From an uncultured Sphingobacteriaceae bacterium (GTDB lineage Bacteria; Bacteroidota; Bacteroidia; Sphingobacteriales; Sphingobacteriaceae): a DNA stretch of 11,624 nucleotides. The notes under the pieces were generated by a model that saw only the letters and a program-made list of their open reading frames with translations, searched no databases and was not told the origin of the DNA. A program made the translations under genes and the position numbers. Within the stretch, counting starts at the first letter, position 1. The number at the start of each line of letters is the position of its first letter. Location: positions 1 to 11,624 of the forward strand of contig CALNCF010000007.1 in NCBI GenBank assembly GCA_937875035.1. The letters run 5' to 3'. Below, one piece after another: positions 6,501-11,624 of this stretch.

Positions 6501-9259
6501 TTACTTCCACTTTCGACCTGCATACTACGAACGTATTGTTCGATGGTAAAGCGAAGCTGATCCCGGAAGTAAAGCATGATTTCGACGGACAGACCCGGAA
6601 TACGCTGACCCCTGATATCGGCGCGGATGAGTTCATCCTGACCCCGGTAGACTTGGCCTTGCTGAAGGTTGACCCGGTTGTATTCGATACCGATTCAAAT
6701 ATTATTAAAGTAACCCTGAGCAACCAGGGTAGCCTTTCCCTGCTGGGAACCCCGGTTACCTTATCATGGTCATCGAACGGTGGCAGCACCTGGTCGGCAC
6801 CGGAAACATTCAACCCGGCTGCAGGTACAGGCCTTGACACTTCGTACAGCTCTTATGTGTACACTTTCGTTCATAAATTCAAGGGGGTATTGAACAGCAC
6901 TTATGATTTCTGGGTGCGTGTTAATCCTACAGGATTCCCTGGCGACGGAGTATCAAAGAACGATACGATCAAAAGTGTGATCTGCGTAGGACTGAAAGCC
7001 GGAACCTATACCGTGGGTGCGGGCGGAAATTATCCGACCCTTGCCGATGCGGCCAACGCGATCGTGTGCGGTGTAACCGGCCCGGTTGTATTCAACGTGC
7101 TCTCAGGTACGTATAATGAACGCTTTACGGTGAACAATCCTAAGAACACTTCAGCGGTTAACACGATCACGTTCAGATCGGCAACAGGTAACGCGAACGA
7201 CGTAACCATTACCAATGGTTATACGAGTCCTACCCAAAGCCATATTATCAAGCTGAACCGTGCGAAATATATCAATATTGAAAATCTGACACTGGTTAAC
7301 ACGAACACGACCATTATCAATGGAGGTTCCTGTATCCAGCTGAGCTCGCAATCCGATCACATCAAGATCCGGAATAATAAGCTTCGTATGGATCAGGCCG
7401 CGGACAATCCGAACCTCTTCGTGATTTCTTCTTCCGACTCTGCGAATGTGGCTACTGCCGGCAGAGGGGTTTCCAACCTGTTGGTAGAAGGTAACGAGAT
7501 CGTGGGTGGCTATACCGGTATCAGTTTGCTGGGTAACAACGCCCTGCTGCGCGAATCGAATATCGAGCTCGTAAATAATGATATCCGTGATTCAAGAACC
7601 AATGGTATTGTGCTGAACCGTGTGGATGTGAAACGTGTGCATAATAACCGTATCCTCATGAGAAGAGGGCAGACTGCCGGAACAGGGATCAGCATCTCTA
7701 CGGTACGCAACGACTTCGAGCTGACTTCGAACACGGTAGGTTATGCGGCTTCCATCGGCTTGTCGTTGAGTGATGTGGTGAGCCTGAACGGTTCGCTGGT
7801 TGCCAACAACATGATCGGCGGTGGCTTTAAAATTGACAACACCGGTATCGGGGTGAGTGTAGCCCTGGTTAACGGAATGAAATTCTATAATAACTCCATC
7901 AACTACGACGGCTTGAACATAGCCGGTACAGCGATGAAGATCGACGCGGAATCGCGCGGCATCCGTCTGATGAACAACTCTATTGCCAACCAGGGTATGG
8001 GAACGGTTATGCTGATCGACGACCTGTTAGCTCTTGATACATCCGATCATAACAACTTATATACGAAAGGGGATAACCTGGCGAAAATTGCCGGTGATGA
8101 TTACCTGACGATTGAAGAGTTCTGCACCGCGACCGGTACGGATGAGGCTTCGATCACCATCGAGCCTGATTACTTTACCCCGGTCGACCTGCGTGTATCG
8201 AACACCTTCCTGGATGGAGCGGCGTTCCCTCTGCCTGAGGTTCCGGTAGATATCCGTAACGCAGTGCGTTCACCAACGATCCCTGACATTGGCGCTTACG
8301 AGTTCAGCATTGCCGGAAACGTAAAGTTATTGTCGATCGATTCACCACTGGTAGGCGATGTATACCCGGGAGCCGTGCCTGTTATTGTTACTCTGAAAAA
8401 CATAGGTAACAGTAAGCTTGCAGGTCTGAGCATCCAGTATTTCGTAGATGGCGTTTCATATGCACCGGAAGCGATCCCTGAGCCTTTGATCCCGGGTGAT
8501 GAATACCAGTATACCTTTGCGACCAGCATTGTGCCGCCTTCATCAGGTGTGTACAGGCTGAGAGTGGAAGTTGCCTTACCTGATGATACCGATCCAACGG
8601 ATAATTACCTGGAAACCACGTTCGGCTCTTCTGTTTCGGAAGTTGTCGATGGACGTCTGACCCGTTTCATCACACCGACCAGCCAGGTAAGTAAAGTGAC
8701 CCCGGTGGTGCTGGAGATCGAGAACAAGGGTACTGTACCGATGGAAACGTTCATGCTGAATTACTATGTATCTGATGATCCTGCTACGGTATACTCTGAA
8801 GCATATAACGGAGACCCGATCGCGCCGACCAAGAAAGATACCTACGAGTTTACCGTACCGATCGATGCATCCCGCTTACAGCGCAGGATCTATGCATGGA
8901 TCGACGACCTGACCGGTGATATCGACCTGTCGAATGACTCGATCTCGCTGTTCATTGTACCATTCTACGGTATCGGTATCGATCAGCATGGTGCGAATGC
9001 GTTCCAAGTGAACAAGCCTTGGCCGAACCCTGCGAACGATCATGTGAACTTTAAGGTGAACCTGCCTGAAACAGGCGAAGTAACCATCCGTGTGGTAGAT
9101 GTTTTAGGTAAGATGATCAAGGAGCAGAAATATAAAGACCTTGCGAACGGCGACAATATCCTGGATATGGATCTGTCGGAAGCCACAGCAGGGGTTTATT
9201 ATACCTCGGTTATTTACCAGGACCGTGTCATTACACACCAGCTGGTGATCAGCCGGTAA
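3518..9259 (+). CDS. Giant three-module parallel beta-helix surface protein with T9SS sorting domain (1913 aa)
   Basis: The ATG at 3518 is supported by the signal peptide right behind it: MKRK, a hydrophobic core (residues 8-20) and a likely cleavage after MASA (residue 24). Three modules follow, opening at residues 31 (GVYTIGG), 598 (GTYTIGG) and 1162 (GTYTVG). Each has a beta-helix ending in PDIGADE or PDIGAYE (473-479, 1032-1038, 1589-1595) and a CARDB/Ig-like sandwich (about 483-595, 1043-1158, 1600-1703). A fourth sandwich (about 1711-1815) precedes a type A T9SS sorting domain (about 1829-1913: WPNPAND, VVDVLGK, terminal LVISR). The closest family descriptions are right-handed parallel beta-helix repeat and choice-of-anchor Q proteins. 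The helix entry (GNYPTL, then FNV-x-SGTYNE) resembles the first turns of pectinesterase/pectate-lyase folds, but I see no catalytic signature, so binding or adhesion is the more likely role. The frame has no interruption. No Shine-Dalgarno is visible upstream, as is usual in Bacteroidota. TAA ends the gene 21 bases before a terminator stem. Confidence 0.95.
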   Translation: MKRKLFSSFLLLLVVMLVPFMASAKIKYMSGVYTIGGDKPHYKTIASAIVDLCNDSTEVLGRVTFNIRKGVYPEVLTITAFNGASPKNFVIFQAESGKASDVVIEASGGNTLYNPQVIRLEGCRYVTIQNLTIHNKRVISADTDYASGIHLTYSHKNFKPADYNTINRCTILLDSTYTINNATTIGIVSSEINNMYGTGNGANYNTISNNTIVGGYFGIKLYGTSTANRAKGNKVVGNKMSKVYNGIHIDLNDIAMVNNNTIFMRYDPLKIQYGIHLKNTTGNFTMSGNVIKDYGTFGIFLYNVVGGPKTYIYNNMIYGTCKKPYSRGIHIEVCSNLQFYYNSIKYSGRKGVDMAGMVIEGTGVSKISLKNNIFANPDSGGYAIIIKNKGSLDSCNYNDYYSSGTKFALFNNAEIGSITHFRDSTAKDKQSLNVNPDFSSDLHMRSQSLIRKANVLSFVLTDFEGHPRDPETPDIGADEVIKSDLDLEVFGLDKNFVPREGLNTLPVVIKNDGLLSLNGNTIKIQYQVNGGSWSAPESFVINGLGISYTKQVFSLAQQWSIPTAGSYQLTIRVNPAVPSDLNPTNDQITIDVCVGLSGTYTIGGATGPRNYAKFSDAVAAFGCGVGGATVFNVRSGTYNENLVVPVIKGASAENTVTFQAESGNAADVIVSNAGANTRANHHVIRVSGGDWVIFKNLTINNTGVGNFNSGIHLTNLAENVTIENCIINMTDVTTVTPKRYGILASAAEDIDVGGYNMSNLTVKNTTIKGGTSSIYVMGNGPTSRSAGLTVVNSHLDSAYLNGIYSRDVNIAMIAGNSVSLKSTASDQSYGLRLASSKSDGIVQRNKITRAGFRGIELEDVEGLTAVTIMNNMIGGGFKAAATGAGLYMTEVNKVNVYNNSIHFDKASATGSAFNLNSGANVNLLNNIFYNPAGGYAFYVSTKTALRSSDYNVLYTDANQAAGLFAYWGGDVMTLAALKTAMGGFEINSMEVDPAFTSTFDLHTTNVLFDGKAKLIPEVKHDFDGQTRNTLTPDIGADEFILTPVDLALLKVDPVVFDTDSNIIKVTLSNQGSLSLLGTPVTLSWSSNGGSTWSAPETFNPAAGTGLDTSYSSYVYTFVHKFKGVLNSTYDFWVRVNPTGFPGDGVSKNDTIKSVICVGLKAGTYTVGAGGNYPTLADAANAIVCGVTGPVVFNVLSGTYNERFTVNNPKNTSAVNTITFRSATGNANDVTITNGYTSPTQSHIIKLNRAKYINIENLTLVNTNTTIINGGSCIQLSSQSDHIKIRNNKLRMDQAADNPNLFVISSSDSANVATAGRGVSNLLVEGNEIVGGYTGISLLGNNALLRESNIELVNNDIRDSRTNGIVLNRVDVKRVHNNRILMRRGQTAGTGISISTVRNDFELTSNTVGYAASIGLSLSDVVSLNGSLVANNMIGGGFKIDNTGIGVSVALVNGMKFYNNSINYDGLNIAGTAMKIDAESRGIRLMNNSIANQGMGTVMLIDDLLALDTSDHNNLYTKGDNLAKIAGDDYLTIEEFCTATGTDEASITIEPDYFTPVDLRVSNTFLDGAAFPLPEVPVDIRNAVRSPTIPDIGAYEFSIAGNVKLLSIDSPLVGDVYPGAVPVIVTLKNIGNSKLAGLSIQYFVDGVSYAPEAIPEPLIPGDEYQYTFATSIVPPSSGVYRLRVEVALPDDTDPTDNYLETTFGSSVSEVVDGRLTRFITPTSQVSKVTPVVLEIENKGTVPMETFMLNYYVSDDPATVYSEAYNGDPIAPTKKDTYEFTVPIDASRLQRRIYAWIDDLTGDIDLSNDSISLFIVPFYGIGIDQHGANAFQVNKPWPNPANDHVNFKVNLPETGEVTIRVVDVLGKMIKEQKYKDLANGDNILDMDLSEATAGVYYTSVIYQDRVITHQLVISR
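3608..5308 (+). repeat. Module A of the three-module giant protein
   Basis: This is residues 31-597: helix to PDIGADE (residue 479), then a sandwich ending in VCVG (592-595). It shares FQAESG-x-A-x-DV with module B but not with module C, which has FRSATG, hinting that A and B are the closer pair. Its opening strand follows the signal peptide directly, with no preceding sandwich. The last helix turns (residues about 405-465) are encoded by unusually AT-rich DNA. Confidence 0.8.
4735..4920 (+). other. AT-rich island inside the coding sequence of the second giant gene
   Basis: By hand count the GC content is 18/60 at 4741-4800, 20/60 at 4801-4860 and 24/60 at 4861-4920, compared with 37/60 at 5341-5400 and 33/60 at 8881-8940 in the same gene. 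Codon choice shifts with it: TTA and TTT are common and Ile is ATA or ATT, where the rest of the gene prefers CTG and ATC. The frame stays open and the protein still reads as the final turns of a beta-helix (VNPDFSSDLHM, PDIGADE). The boundaries are approximate; an AT drift begins near 4610. Confidence 0.65.
5309..7000 (+). repeat. Module B of the three-module giant protein
   Basis: This is residues 598-1161: GTYTIGG, an AFGCGVGG segment, the strand VFNVRSGTYNE, then many Asn-rich rungs (MNNMIGGGF, VYNNSIHFD, LNNIFYN), PDIGADE at 1032-1038, and a sandwich ending in VICVG. Opening motif to opening motif is about 566 residues from module A and 564 to module C. Confidence 0.8.
7001..8626 (+). 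repeat. Module C of the three-module giant protein
   Basis: This is residues 1162-1703: GTYTVGAGGNYPTL, AIVCGVTG, VFNVLSGTYNE, rungs including VANNMIGGGF and FYNNSINYDG, PDIGAYE at 1589-1595, and then a sandwich. Unlike the sandwiches after A and B, this one does not end in a CVG strand. It is followed by a second sandwich (nt about 8648-8962) and the sorting tail instead of another helix. The same helix, sandwich, sandwich, tail order ends the upstream paralogue. Confidence 0.8.
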
Positions 9260-9280
9260 TTAAATAGTACCTGAAACTGA

Positions 9281-9312
9281 AAAGGTCCTGCAATAATGCG
9301 GGACCTTTTTTT
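9281..9312. terminator. Bidirectional intrinsic terminator between convergent genes
   Basis: A 12-bp stem (9281-9292 with 9297-9308, one G-T pair) closes an ATAA loop. On the plus strand it runs into seven T's (9306-9312), a classic terminator for the giant gene that stops at 9259. On the minus strand the A's at 9281-9283 become U's, so it also serves queG, whose stop codon (9313-9311) lies two bases from the stem. Confidence 0.9.
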
Positions 9313-10237
9313 ATGATCTTTTGAGAAAAGTGATATTACGTTTAAGGCCTTCGTATTTGGTTCGCTTGACGGCCGAATTCCGGAAGACAACACGGAAGGT
9401 CTCTTCGGTGAGCTGTTCCCAGTCCCGTTTGCTCATGTCCAGCAGCTGTGGGTGAGGCTCAAAAGCCGGCTCCTGGTGTGCCAGTGAGAACCGGTTCCAG
9501 GGACAAACATCCTGGCATACATCGCAGCCGAACATCCACTGGTCGAACTTACCCTGTACTTCTGCAGGGATCTGGTCTTTCAGCTCGATGGTAAAATAGG
9601 AGATACAACGGCTGCCGTCTACTACATAGGGAGCTACGATGGCTTCTGTCGGACAGGCATCAATACAGGCTGTACAGGAGCCGCAATGCTCGGTGACGGG
9701 TGTATCGTAGTCGAGCTCCAGATCGACGATCAGCTCCGCGATAAAGAAGAAAGAGCCTCGTTGTTTGCTGAGCAGGTTTGCGTTCTTGCCAATCCAGCCC
9801 AGCCCGGCCTCGCGGGCCCAGGCTTTATCCAGCACAGGGGCCGAATCTACAAAGGCTCTGCCGCCCACTTCCCCGATATGTTCCTGTATAAAGGCGAGGA
9901 GCGCTTTCAGCTTATCCTTGATCACATAGTGGTAATCGCTGCCGTACGCATACTTGGAAAGCTTAGGCGCTTCCGGGTCGGAGGGTACCTGGTCGGTATA
10001 ATAATTCAGTGTTAAGGAGATCACCGAGCGGGCATCATCCACCAGCAGCCGGGGATCCAGCCGTTTATCGAAATGATTCTCCATGTATTTCATCTCGCCG
10101 TGCCTCTCTTCGCGCAGCCAGCGTTCCAGCCGGGGTGCCTCTTCTTCCAGGAAACGGGCCTTCGCGATCCCGCAGCTCATAAATCCCAAACGTGCGGCCT
10201 CGGCCTTGATCATGGCGGTATGTTCCGATCTGTTCAT
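9311..10237 (-). CDS. queG: Epoxyqueuosine reductase QueG, short form
   Basis: QueG reduces epoxyqueuosine to queuosine at wobble position 34 of tRNAs for Tyr, His, Asn and Asp, the last step of de novo queuosine synthesis. It is a cytosolic cobalamin-dependent enzyme with two [4Fe-4S] clusters. Seen here: an N-terminal DUF1730-type domain with YGSDYHYVIKDKL (98-110); the active-site block FVDSAPVLDKAW (129-140), whose D131 is the likely counterpart of the catalytic aspartate; GLGWIGKN (145-152); a first ferredoxin motif C185-x2-C188-x2-C191-x3-C195-P; C211; and a second motif C238-x2-C241-x3-C245-P. At 308 residues it lacks the C-terminal HEAT-like extension of the roughly 380-residue E. coli and B. 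subtilis enzymes and ends soon after KRTKYEGLKRN, which I believe is common in Bacteroidota. It begins 18 bases after the ruvB stop with no gap for a promoter, so co-transcription is likely. Confidence 0.96.
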   Translation of the reverse strand: MNRSEHTAMIKAEAARLGFMSCGIAKARFLEEEAPRLERWLREERHGEMKYMENHFDKRLDPRLLVDDARSVISLTLNYYTDQVPSDPEAPKLSKYAYGSDYHYVIKDKLKALLAFIQEHIGEVGGRAFVDSAPVLDKAWAREAGLGWIGKNANLLSKQRGSFFFIAELIVDLELDYDTPVTEHCGSCTACIDACPTEAIVAPYVVDGSRCISYFTIELKDQIPAEVQGKFDQWMFGCDVCQDVCPWNRFSLAHQEPAFEPHPQLLDMSKRDWEQLTEETFRVVFRNSAVKRTKYEGLKRNITFLKRS

Positions 10238-10255
10238 TGCCGGCGGTCGATGAGC

Positions 10256-11284
10256 TTAGAACAGGGTAGGTTTACGGAAATCGCTCCCGATCTTTCCTCT
10301 CAAATGCTTATAGGCCAGCTCGGTGGCTTCGCGCCCGCGTGGTGTACGCATCAGGAATCCTTCCTGGATCAGGAAGGGCTCATATACCTCTTCGATCGTG
10401 CCTTCATCTTCGCCTACGGCAGTGGCAATGGTCTTGAGTCCCACGGGCCCGCCACGGAATTTCTCGATAATGGTCACGAGGATCTTATTGTCCATCTCAT
10501 CCAGTCCGAAGCTGTCTACATTCAACGCGTTGAGCGCGTACTGTGCAATGGAAGGATCGATATTTCCATCCCCTTTGATCTGTGCAAAATCGCGGGTACG
10601 TCGCAGCAGCGCGTTCGCGATACGCGGTGTTCCACGGCTGCGTTTGGCGATTTCGTAAGCGCCTTCCTCGGTGGTAGGGGTATTCAATATAGAGGACGAC
10701 CGCAGTACAATGTCGGTCAGAAGCTTGGAGTCGTAATATTCCAGGCGCGCGTTGATGCCGAAACGGGCACGCAATGGCGCTGTCAATAAGCCCGAACGTG
10801 TTGTAGCACCGATGAGGGTAAAGGGATTCAGGGCGATCTGTACCGAACGTGCATTCGGCCCTGTATCCAGCATGATGTCGATCTTATAGTCTTCCATAGC
10901 AGAGTATAAATACTCTTCCACTACGGGACTTAAACGATGGATCTCGTCGATAAAAAGAATGTCGCCCTCTTCGAGATTGGTTAGCAGCCCGGCGAGGTCG
11001 CCCGGTTTATCCAGCACGGGGCCGGAGGTGATCCGGATGCTGACGCCCAGCTCATTGGCAATAATATGGGAGAGGGTTGTCTTACCCAGGCCCGGAGGGC
11101 CGTGTAAGAGCACATGATCCAATGCTTCCTTCCGCAGCTTGGCTGCTTCCACGAATACTTTCAGGTTGTCGATGATCTTCTGCTGGCCGGTGAAATCGTC
11201 GAAAGCCGAAGGTCGTAATACTTTCTCGATATCCTTTTCGGCATTCGTCAGGTTCTCATCGTTCGGGTCGAGCAGGGGATTCAT
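10256..11284 (-). CDS. ruvB: Holliday junction branch migration ATPase RuvB
   Basis: RuvB is the hexameric AAA+ motor that, with RuvA, drives branch migration at Holliday junctions during recombinational repair; RuvC then cuts. The 342-residue product has the usual length and all landmarks: RPSAFDDFTGQ near the N-terminus (24-34), Walker A GPPGLGKTT (62-70), Walker B ILFIDEIH (109-116), the RuvB beta-hairpin region after EDYKIDIMLD (131-140), sensor 1 IGATTR (158-163), the arginine-finger segment LRARFG (171-176), sensor 2 RGTPRIANALLRR (218-230) and the winged-helix PRGREAT (315-321). The ATG at 11284 fits the family N-terminus. Neither ruvA nor ruvC is in the window. queG follows 18 bases downstream. 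The 92-base leader is A/T-rich, but no convincing Bacteroidota promoter pair was found in it. Confidence 0.98.
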   Translation of the reverse strand: MNPLLDPNDENLTNAEKDIEKVLRPSAFDDFTGQQKIIDNLKVFVEAAKLRKEALDHVLLHGPPGLGKTTLSHIIANELGVSIRITSGPVLDKPGDLAGLLTNLEEGDILFIDEIHRLSPVVEEYLYSAMEDYKIDIMLDTGPNARSVQIALNPFTLIGATTRSGLLTAPLRARFGINARLEYYDSKLLTDIVLRSSSILNTPTTEEGAYEIAKRSRGTPRIANALLRRTRDFAQIKGDGNIDPSIAQYALNALNVDSFGLDEMDNKILVTIIEKFRGGPVGLKTIATAVGEDEGTIEEVYEPFLIQEGFLMRTPRGREATELAYKHLRGKIGSDFRKPTLF

Positions 11285-11329
11285 GTGTGATGGCTTTTAG
11301 TGACAGCAGGACAGCTGCTGAAAAATATT

Positions 11330-11356
11330 CCTAAAAATAAGAAATACTCTGGTATT
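11330..11356 (-). terminator. Weak terminator-like stem after the glycosyltransferase
   Basis: On the minus strand a 5-bp stem (AATAC with GTATT, plus positions 11352-11356 and 11343-11347) with a CAGA loop is followed by a T-rich run (TCTTATTTTT). It lies about 20 bases past the glycosyltransferase stop and about 46 bases before the ruvB start. The stem is short and AT-rich, so it may terminate poorly. A second inverted repeat at 11304-11320 (CAGCAG, 5 bases, CTGCTG) has no T-tract and is of unknown meaning. Confidence 0.3.
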
Positions 11357-11376
11357 GATAACGAAAATAAAGGGAT

Positions 11377-11624
11377 TTAATAGGCCTGGCGGTATTTTTT
11401 GAAAAGAGAGGCGATCTTCATCTGCAATACACCCAGGATCGCTTCCTTCACAATGCCCTTGCTCATCTTGCTCTCGCCCTCGCTGCGGTCGGTAAAGATA
11501 ATGGGCACTTCCACGATCCGGAAGCCATGCTTCCAGGTGGTGAATTTCATCTCGATCTGGAACGCGTAGCCTACGAACTTGATCCTGTCGAAATCGATGG
11601 TCTCCAGCACCCTGCGGCGATAGC
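11377..11624 (-). CDS. Family 2 glycosyltransferase, polyprenol/dolichyl-phosphate mannose synthase type (C-terminal part)
   Basis: Only the last 81 or so codons are present; the frame is open to the window edge. The valine codon GTG at 11610 is internal, since a YRRR segment typical of the family precedes it. Visible features are YRRRVLETIDFDRI, GYAFQIEM, the HGFRIVEVPI strand, then FTDR-x-EGESKMS and a closing amphipathic helix (VKEAILGVLQMK). This C-terminal pattern is characteristic of Dpm1/Ppm1-like GT2 enzymes, which transfer mannose or another hexose from a nucleotide sugar to polyprenyl phosphate on the cytoplasmic side of the membrane. The lipid-linked sugar would feed surface glycan or protein glycosylation. 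The catalytic GT-A domain lies outside the window, so the sugar cannot be predicted. The family resemblance is recalled from memory, not searched. Confidence 0.85.
   Translation of the reverse strand, partial: YRRRVLETIDFDRIKFVGYAFQIEMKFTTWKHGFRIVEVPIIFTDRSEGESKMSKGIVKEAILGVLQMKIASLFKKYRQAY

Noticed and set aside
1..9259. DNA repeats of the giant genes as a CRISPR array, phase-variation cassette or mobile element
   Set aside because: The repetition is at protein level with diverged DNA. I saw no short direct repeats with spacers, no terminal inverted repeats, no recombinase gene and no homopolymer tract in a reading frame.
10073..10789. A 238-codon plus-strand open frame across the start of queG and the end of ruvB
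   Set aside because: It is antisense to two unmistakable housekeeping genes, crosses their junction, and its translation shows no recognisable domain. High-GC codons on the other strand explain it.
11285..11376. Bacteroidota promoter for ruvB (TATTTTTA on the minus strand at 11339-11332)
   Set aside because: It matches seven of eight bases of TAnnTTTG, but no TTTG element lies at the expected spacing of about 19-21 bases, and the region is A/T-rich enough to give such matches by chance.
11611..11624. GTG at 11610 as the start of a small 77-residue gene
   Set aside because: The frame continues to the window edge with residues typical of the glycosyltransferase C-terminus, so this is the tail of a larger gene.

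Overview
This window looks like chromosomal DNA of a member of the Bacteroidota. The strongest evidence is two very large exported proteins that each end in a type A type IX secretion (T9SS) sorting domain, a machinery confined to that phylum. The short queG next to ruvB, the absence of Shine-Dalgarno sequences and the A/T-rich leaders fit the same assignment. A Chitinophagales- or Sphingobacteriales-like relative is plausible, but the sequence alone does not settle the family.

Layout. Positions 1-3449 (+) are the 3' part of a giant cell-surface beta-helix protein whose start lies before the window. A strong C(UUCG)G hairpin follows at 3461-3480. Then comes a complete 1913-residue paralogue at 3518-9259 (+), with its own signal peptide and T9SS tail. 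A bidirectional terminator at 9281-9312 separates these from three genes on the minus strand. Read in their own direction these are the C-terminal end of a family 2 glycosyltransferase of the dolichyl/polyprenyl-phosphate mannose synthase type (11624-11377), ruvB (11284-10256) and queG (10237-9311). ruvB and queG are 18 bases apart and probably co-transcribed. No tRNA, rRNA, CRISPR array, insertion sequence or integrase was seen.

How the genes work together. The two large proteins are built from one repeating unit: a right-handed parallel beta-helix of about 440 residues that opens with a YTIGG-like strand and closes with PDIGADE, followed by a CARDB/Ig-like beta-sandwich of about 120 residues. 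The unit repeats every 564-566 residues in both proteins, and both end with beta-helix, two sandwich domains and the sorting tail. They are most likely long surface-anchored or secreted rods acting as adhesins or glycan-binding proteins; no catalytic site was recognised. The minus-strand genes are housekeeping: RuvB drives Holliday junction branch migration, QueG finishes queuosine synthesis in tRNA, and the glycosyltransferase would make a lipid-linked sugar donor.

The points most worth a second look are the regular 565-residue modular architecture, a conserved cysteine pattern at the module junctions, an AT-rich patch inside the second giant gene (about 4735-4920), and the UUCG hairpin without a U-tract between the two paralogues.
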